DNA from: Deltaproteobacteria bacterium
GTDB lineage: Bacteria > Desulfobacterota > JADFXK01
DNA length: 8,051 nt
Assembly: GCA_015233285.1 (NCBI GenBank)
Contig: JADFYA010000158.1
Coordinates: 1 to 8,051 of the forward strand
Direction: 5' to 3'
Each line of letters opens with the position of its first letter. Positions within the stretch are counted from its first letter, which is position 1. Position numbers and translations under genes: made by a program. This document shows, one piece after another, positions 6,122-8,051 of this stretch. The notes beneath the pieces were generated by a model. That model was not told the DNA's origin. It worked only from the letters and a program-made list of their open reading frames with translations, and ran no database searches.

Positions 6122-7266
6122 TGGGCCCCTCCTATCAAAACTTCTTCCGCCGCTTTGACCCCGGCCCCCAACTCAAACTTATAGCCAAGTTCCATCAGGG
6201 TCATCTCCAGGGCTGAAAGGGCCGTAATCAGGTCAAACCGATCCACATAACCCATGTGAGAAATGCGGAATATCTTGCCCTTAAGCGCGTCCTGACCACC
6301 GGCAACAGTGACGCCGTGTTTGTCTCTCAAAATTTTTACGATCTTTCCGGCGTCCATGCCTTCGGGGGCGAGAAACACCGTTAAGGTTTCGGACGGAGAA
6401 TCTTTGGGGAACATGGCTAAACCCAGCGCCGTAGCCGCGGCCCTGGTGGCCTTGGCCAAAAGAGCATGGCGGGCGAACATGGACTCCAACCCTTCGGCCT
6501 TGATGTCCCGCAACACCTTTCGGAGGCCGAAGACCAGGCTTACGGCGGAGGTGTAAGCGCCTTTATTTTCTAAGAGATTCTTCCGCTCTTTCTTGAAGTC
6601 AAAGTAAAATTTAGGTAAATCGGAACGACCCATCATCTCCAGGGCCAGTTCGCTCAGGCTGACGAAGGCCAGACCCGGAGGCAGGCCCAAAGCCTTTTGC
6701 GACCCGGACACAACCACGTCCAGCCCCCAGTCGTCGGTCTTGATGTCATAAACGCCTAAGGCCGAAATGGCATCCACGACCAGGGCCACGCCGCTGAATT
6801 CCTTGACCACGGCTCCGATTTCCTGGATCGGAAATTTCACACCGGTGGAGGTTTCGTGGGCCTGGACGTAAACAGCTTTAATCGCCGAATCCTTTTTTAG
6901 ATGATCCCGAATGACGCCGGGATCGGGACCATAGCCCCATTCTACGTCGATATTTACCGGAGTTAAACCATATGCCGAAATAATCTGAGCCCATCTCTCG
7001 CCGAATTTACCACCCCGCACCACCAGGCCCTTATCACCTTTGGCCAGCAGGTTCGACACCGATCCTTCCATTCCGCCGGTGCCGGTGGCCACCAGGGTCA
7101 GCACTTCATTCTTAGTCTGAAACAGATACTTCAACCCTTCCCGCACTTCGGCCAGAATCTCAGAAAATTGAGGAGAGCGGTGATGGATGATGGGTTGCGC
7201 CATTTCCAACAAAACTTCCGGAGACACAGGAGTTGGCCCCGGCGCCATAAGGTATTTCTTTTTCAT
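6118..7266 (-). CDS. Class V PLP-dependent aminotransferase (alanine/serine-glyoxylate type)
   Basis: Moves an amino group between an amino acid and a 2-oxo acid using pyridoxal phosphate. From this ATG it has 382 residues, typical of the alanine-glyoxylate/serine-glyoxylate/serine-pyruvate group. Motifs are KYLMAPGPTPVSPEV (4-18), TGTGGMEG (61-68), HETSTG (137-142), VVDAISALG (163-171) with PLP-binding Asp165, SGSQKAL (187-193) with Schiff-base Lys191, and FRISHMGY (333-340). The ATG at 7266 was chosen because MKKKYLMAPGPTP matches the family and GAGGG precedes it; a TTG at 7311 would add 15 residues without support. No serC-type gene is in the window, and this gene is fused in frame overlap (ATGA) to serA. 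It may therefore convert phosphohydroxypyruvate to phosphoserine, or link glyoxylate/pyruvate to serine. Substrate specificity cannot be read from the sequence. Confidence 0.92.
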   Translation of the reverse strand: MKKKYLMAPGPTPVSPEVLLEMAQPIIHHRSPQFSEILAEVREGLKYLFQTKNEVLTLVATGTGGMEGSVSNLLAKGDKGLVVRGGKFGERWAQIISAYGLTPVNIDVEWGYGPDPGVIRDHLKKDSAIKAVYVQAHETSTGVKFPIQEIGAVVKEFSGVALVVDAISALGVYDIKTDDWGLDVVVSGSQKALGLPPGLAFVSLSELALEMMGRSDLPKFYFDFKKERKNLLENKGAYTSAVSLVFGLRKVLRDIKAEGLESMFARHALLAKATRAAATALGLAMFPKDSPSETLTVFLAPEGMDAGKIVKILRDKHGVTVAGGQDALKGKIFRISHMGYVDRFDLITALSALEMTLMELGYKFELGAGVKAAEEVLIGGAQ

Positions 7267-7298
7267 AGTTCCCTCTAGGTAAATTGACGAGTTTTCCT

Positions 7299-7327
7299 CC
7301 GGTTGCATCAACAGCCGGTTGAATCAA
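7299..7327 (-). repeat. Pair of 13-bp direct repeats in the aminotransferase leader
   Basis: On the minus strand TTGATTCAACCGG (7327-7315) and TTGATGCAACCGG (7311-7299) differ at one base and are spaced 16 bp start to start. They lie 33-61 nt upstream of the aminotransferase ATG, inside the predicted leader. They may be a tandem regulator or RNA-protein site, or chance duplication. Confidence 0.5.
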
Positions 7328-7350
7328 TAGTGGTTGGTCAAACAAGACAG

Positions 7351-7429
7351 GTAACTCACTCTTGGCCCGAGTATAAAAAGCCTTCTCCCGGACTCCCCTA
7401 ACCTCCCGAGGCCGGGCTGAGTGAATTCC
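7351..7429 (-). promoter_or_regulatory. Large imperfect stem-loop in the leader of the aminotransferase-serA operon (possible cis-regulatory RNA)
   Basis: On the minus strand AATTCACTC (7427-7419) pairs with GAGTGAGTT (7361-7353), 9 bp with one G-U. After a 1x3 internal loop, GCCCGG (7417-7412) pairs with TCGGGC (7370-7365). Inside are a small CCT-CGGG-AGG hairpin (7411-7402) and a G-rich strand. Within the apical part, GCCT (7412-7409) can instead pair with AGGC (7383-7380), which is followed at once by TTTTT (7379-7375). This would be a weak terminator-like fold that competes with the inner stem. The element lies between the promoter at 7478-7506 and the aminotransferase start. It matches none of the riboswitch signatures I know (T-box, TPP, cobalamin, SAM-I, c-di-GMP-I). 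A palindromic insertion element is the main alternative. Confidence 0.45.
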
Positions 7430-7477
7430 TATCTGTGGGGTACGGAATTGATTGGTCAAAAGGAACTTCAGAGAGGT

Positions 7478-7506
7478 TCTATAATACGGTGGAAAGGATT
7501 TGTCAA
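7478..7506 (-). promoter_or_regulatory. Sigma70-type promoter for the aminotransferase-serA operon
   Basis: The minus strand has a perfect -35 TTGACA (7506-7501), a 17-bp spacer and a -10 TATAGA (7483-7478, 4 of 6 consensus bases), giving a start site near 7471. This implies a leader of about 205 nt before the aminotransferase ATG at 7266. It is the only convincing promoter I see in the window, and could serve aminotransferase, serA, the DUF1844 gene and ispE. Confidence 0.7.
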
Positions 7507-7563
7507 GAGGTTATCCTAATCGGGACTGGGCAAATGTGATGTATTTAAGTTCGAGTTGGTCCG

Positions 7564-7575
7564 TACCGGCCGGTA
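7564..7575. promoter_or_regulatory. Perfect 12-bp palindrome upstream of the promoter
   Basis: TACCGGCCGGTA is self-complementary over 12 bp and centred about 63 bp upstream of the -35 box. Position and symmetry suit a dimeric activator or repressor site. It could also be a chance GC palindrome. Between it and the promoter (7507-7563) I see nothing else, and 7576-7630 is an AT-rich stretch without a gene. Confidence 0.35.
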
Positions 7576-7632
7576 TACAATCGTGACATCCGTTAATTGT
7601 TTATAAAAGAAAAAATATAATATAAATAACTT

Positions 7633-7653
7633 CCTGTGAGTGGCAAACACAGG
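7633..7653 (-). terminator. Possible terminator of the STAS-like gene
   Basis: On the minus strand CCTGTG (7653-7648) and CACAGG (7638-7633) form a 6-bp stem with a 9-nt loop, 22 nt after the stop codon. The following sequence is AT-rich with interrupted T-runs (about 7632-7600) rather than an immediate U-tract, so it is only a weak fit to an intrinsic terminator. Confidence 0.4.
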
Positions 7654-7675
7654 CGTTATATTGATTTCATACCCG

Positions 7676-8014
7676 TTAGTTCAGGGGCGGCAAATGATGC
7701 TCCATGGGTCGGCCGCCGGAGCTTTCCTTTATCTGTCTATAGTGAGAACTCAAGAGGTCATTTAATAAGTTGCGATCGTAATCAGCCATGTTTTTAAAAA
7801 CTAGTTTCTTCTGCAATTCTCTTTTGGGATGACTCAAAGCAAGTCTACCGAATGCCTCATCAATAAACGAAACGGAGGCGATCAAGCGGTTGTTGAAGTC
7901 GACTTCAAACACATCTGTCTTATCCCACAATTCCATCAACAACTTATTTACCTTATCCCCATCTGCTCTTGTAACCGAATTATTCCCGCATAGTTCCGTT
8001 ATGTTAATCTTCAT
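7676..8014 (-). CDS. STAS-like domain protein (DUF4325 family)
   Basis: This small 112-residue cytoplasmic protein has no signal peptide or membrane segment. The core VDFNNRLIASVSFIDEAFGRLA (38-59) fits the central strand and helix of DUF4325, in which a strand ending in Asp-Phe is followed by a Ser-rich turn and (F/I)DEAFG. The N-terminus MKINITELCG and a later LVFKNM (71-76) also fit. The family is named for its similarity to STAS domains, which act as anti-anti-sigma or switch modules; its own biochemistry is not established to my knowledge. The ATG at 8014 follows GAGGGG, but the frame is open to the window edge, so an upstream start cannot be excluded. Its ATG overlaps the stop of an upstream frame that looks like the end of an ATPase gene. 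The C-terminal tail after about residue 98 looks variable. Confidence 0.8.
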   Translation of the reverse strand: MKINITELCGNNSVTRADGDKVNKLLMELWDKTDVFEVDFNNRLIASVSFIDEAFGRLALSHPKRELQKKLVFKNMADYDRNLLNDLLSSHYRQIKESSGGRPMEHHLPPLN

Positions 8015-8051
8015 GGTAAGCCCCTCAAAAAAATAGTTCCTCCTCTGAATC
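8011..8051 (-). CDS. Possible C-terminal tail of a GHKL/histidine-kinase-like ATPase (partial)
   Basis: Only about 13 codons lie in the window. The frame reads ...FRGGTIFLRGLP and stops at TGA (8013-8011), which overlaps the STAS-like ATG as ATGA. A G-G-T-x-F-x-x-x-L-P ending is typical of the last glycine-rich loop and strand of HATPase_c domains. From memory, DUF4325 genes often have an ATP-binding protein gene beside them. The other two frames are also open in this stretch: one ends ...EEELFF at 8027-8025, the other runs into the STAS-like gene. The call therefore rests on a very short match plus context. Confidence 0.4.
   Translation of the reverse strand, partial: FRGGTIFLRGLP

Noticed and set aside
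7160..7459. 99-codon minus-strand frame starting with TTG across the leader and the aminotransferase start
   Set aside because: It overlaps the well-supported aminotransferase N-terminus out of frame, has no ribosome site at its TTG, and its residues resemble no family I know. The leader stem-loop explains the region better.
7267..7477. T-box or another known riboswitch upstream of the aminotransferase
   Set aside because: There is no T-box GGTGGNACC-type sequence and none of the core signatures of the TPP, cobalamin, SAM-I, glycine or c-di-GMP-I classes that I can recall.
8025..8051. Alternative upstream gene ending ...DSEEELFF, stop at 8027-8025
   Set aside because: It is possible, but the frame ending GGTIFLRGLP has a family-like ending and an ATGA overlap with the STAS-like start, which I judged more likely. 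Neither is certain.

Overview
The window is a compact housekeeping block in which every supported gene, including the tRNA, reads on the minus strand, so transcription runs from high to low coordinates. The gene set and order (ispE, tRNA-Gln, prs, rplY of the long CTC type, pth) is an arrangement I associate with Desulfobacterota (the former Deltaproteobacteria). The DUF1844 protein, a class V aminotransferase paired with a long SerA, and a membrane pyrophosphatase fit an anaerobic member of that group. I cannot name a genus.

Right edge (7676-8051): a small STAS-like (DUF4325) gene. Just upstream of it is the apparent tail of a second gene whose stop overlaps its start and whose last residues resemble the end of a GHKL-type ATPase. 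This would be a regulatory pair cut by the window edge. Next comes a gap of about 400 bp without a gene (7267-7675). It holds a hairpin and AT-rich tract behind the STAS-like gene, a perfect 12-bp palindrome, a good sigma70-type promoter, and a leader of about 200 nt with a large imperfect inverted repeat and several direct repeats.

Middle (3134-7266): a probable operon of class V aminotransferase, serA, DUF1844 protein and ispE. The aminotransferase and SerA overlap by ATGA and probably act in serine (or glycine/serine) metabolism, with the aminotransferase perhaps standing in for SerC. IspE is a kinase of the MEP isoprenoid pathway. Between the DUF1844 gene and ispE is a short run of 7-bp tandem repeats, and the ispE start is unclear (TTG, or a better-placed CTG).

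Left part (1-3057): tRNA-Gln(TTG) with an encoded CCA, then prs (PRPP synthesis), rplY (ribosomal protein L25/CTC), pth (peptidyl-tRNA hydrolase, GTG start) and the first 148 codons of hppA, a membrane ion-pumping pyrophosphatase. The hppA start overlaps the pth stop by ATGA. PRPP synthetase, aminoacyl-tRNA turnover and biosynthesis all release pyrophosphate or depend on its removal, so this coupling is physiologically sensible, although that link is inference. I found no mobile element, CRISPR array or defence system. The least explained DNA is the leader of the aminotransferase-serA operon and the truncated STAS-like/ATPase pair.
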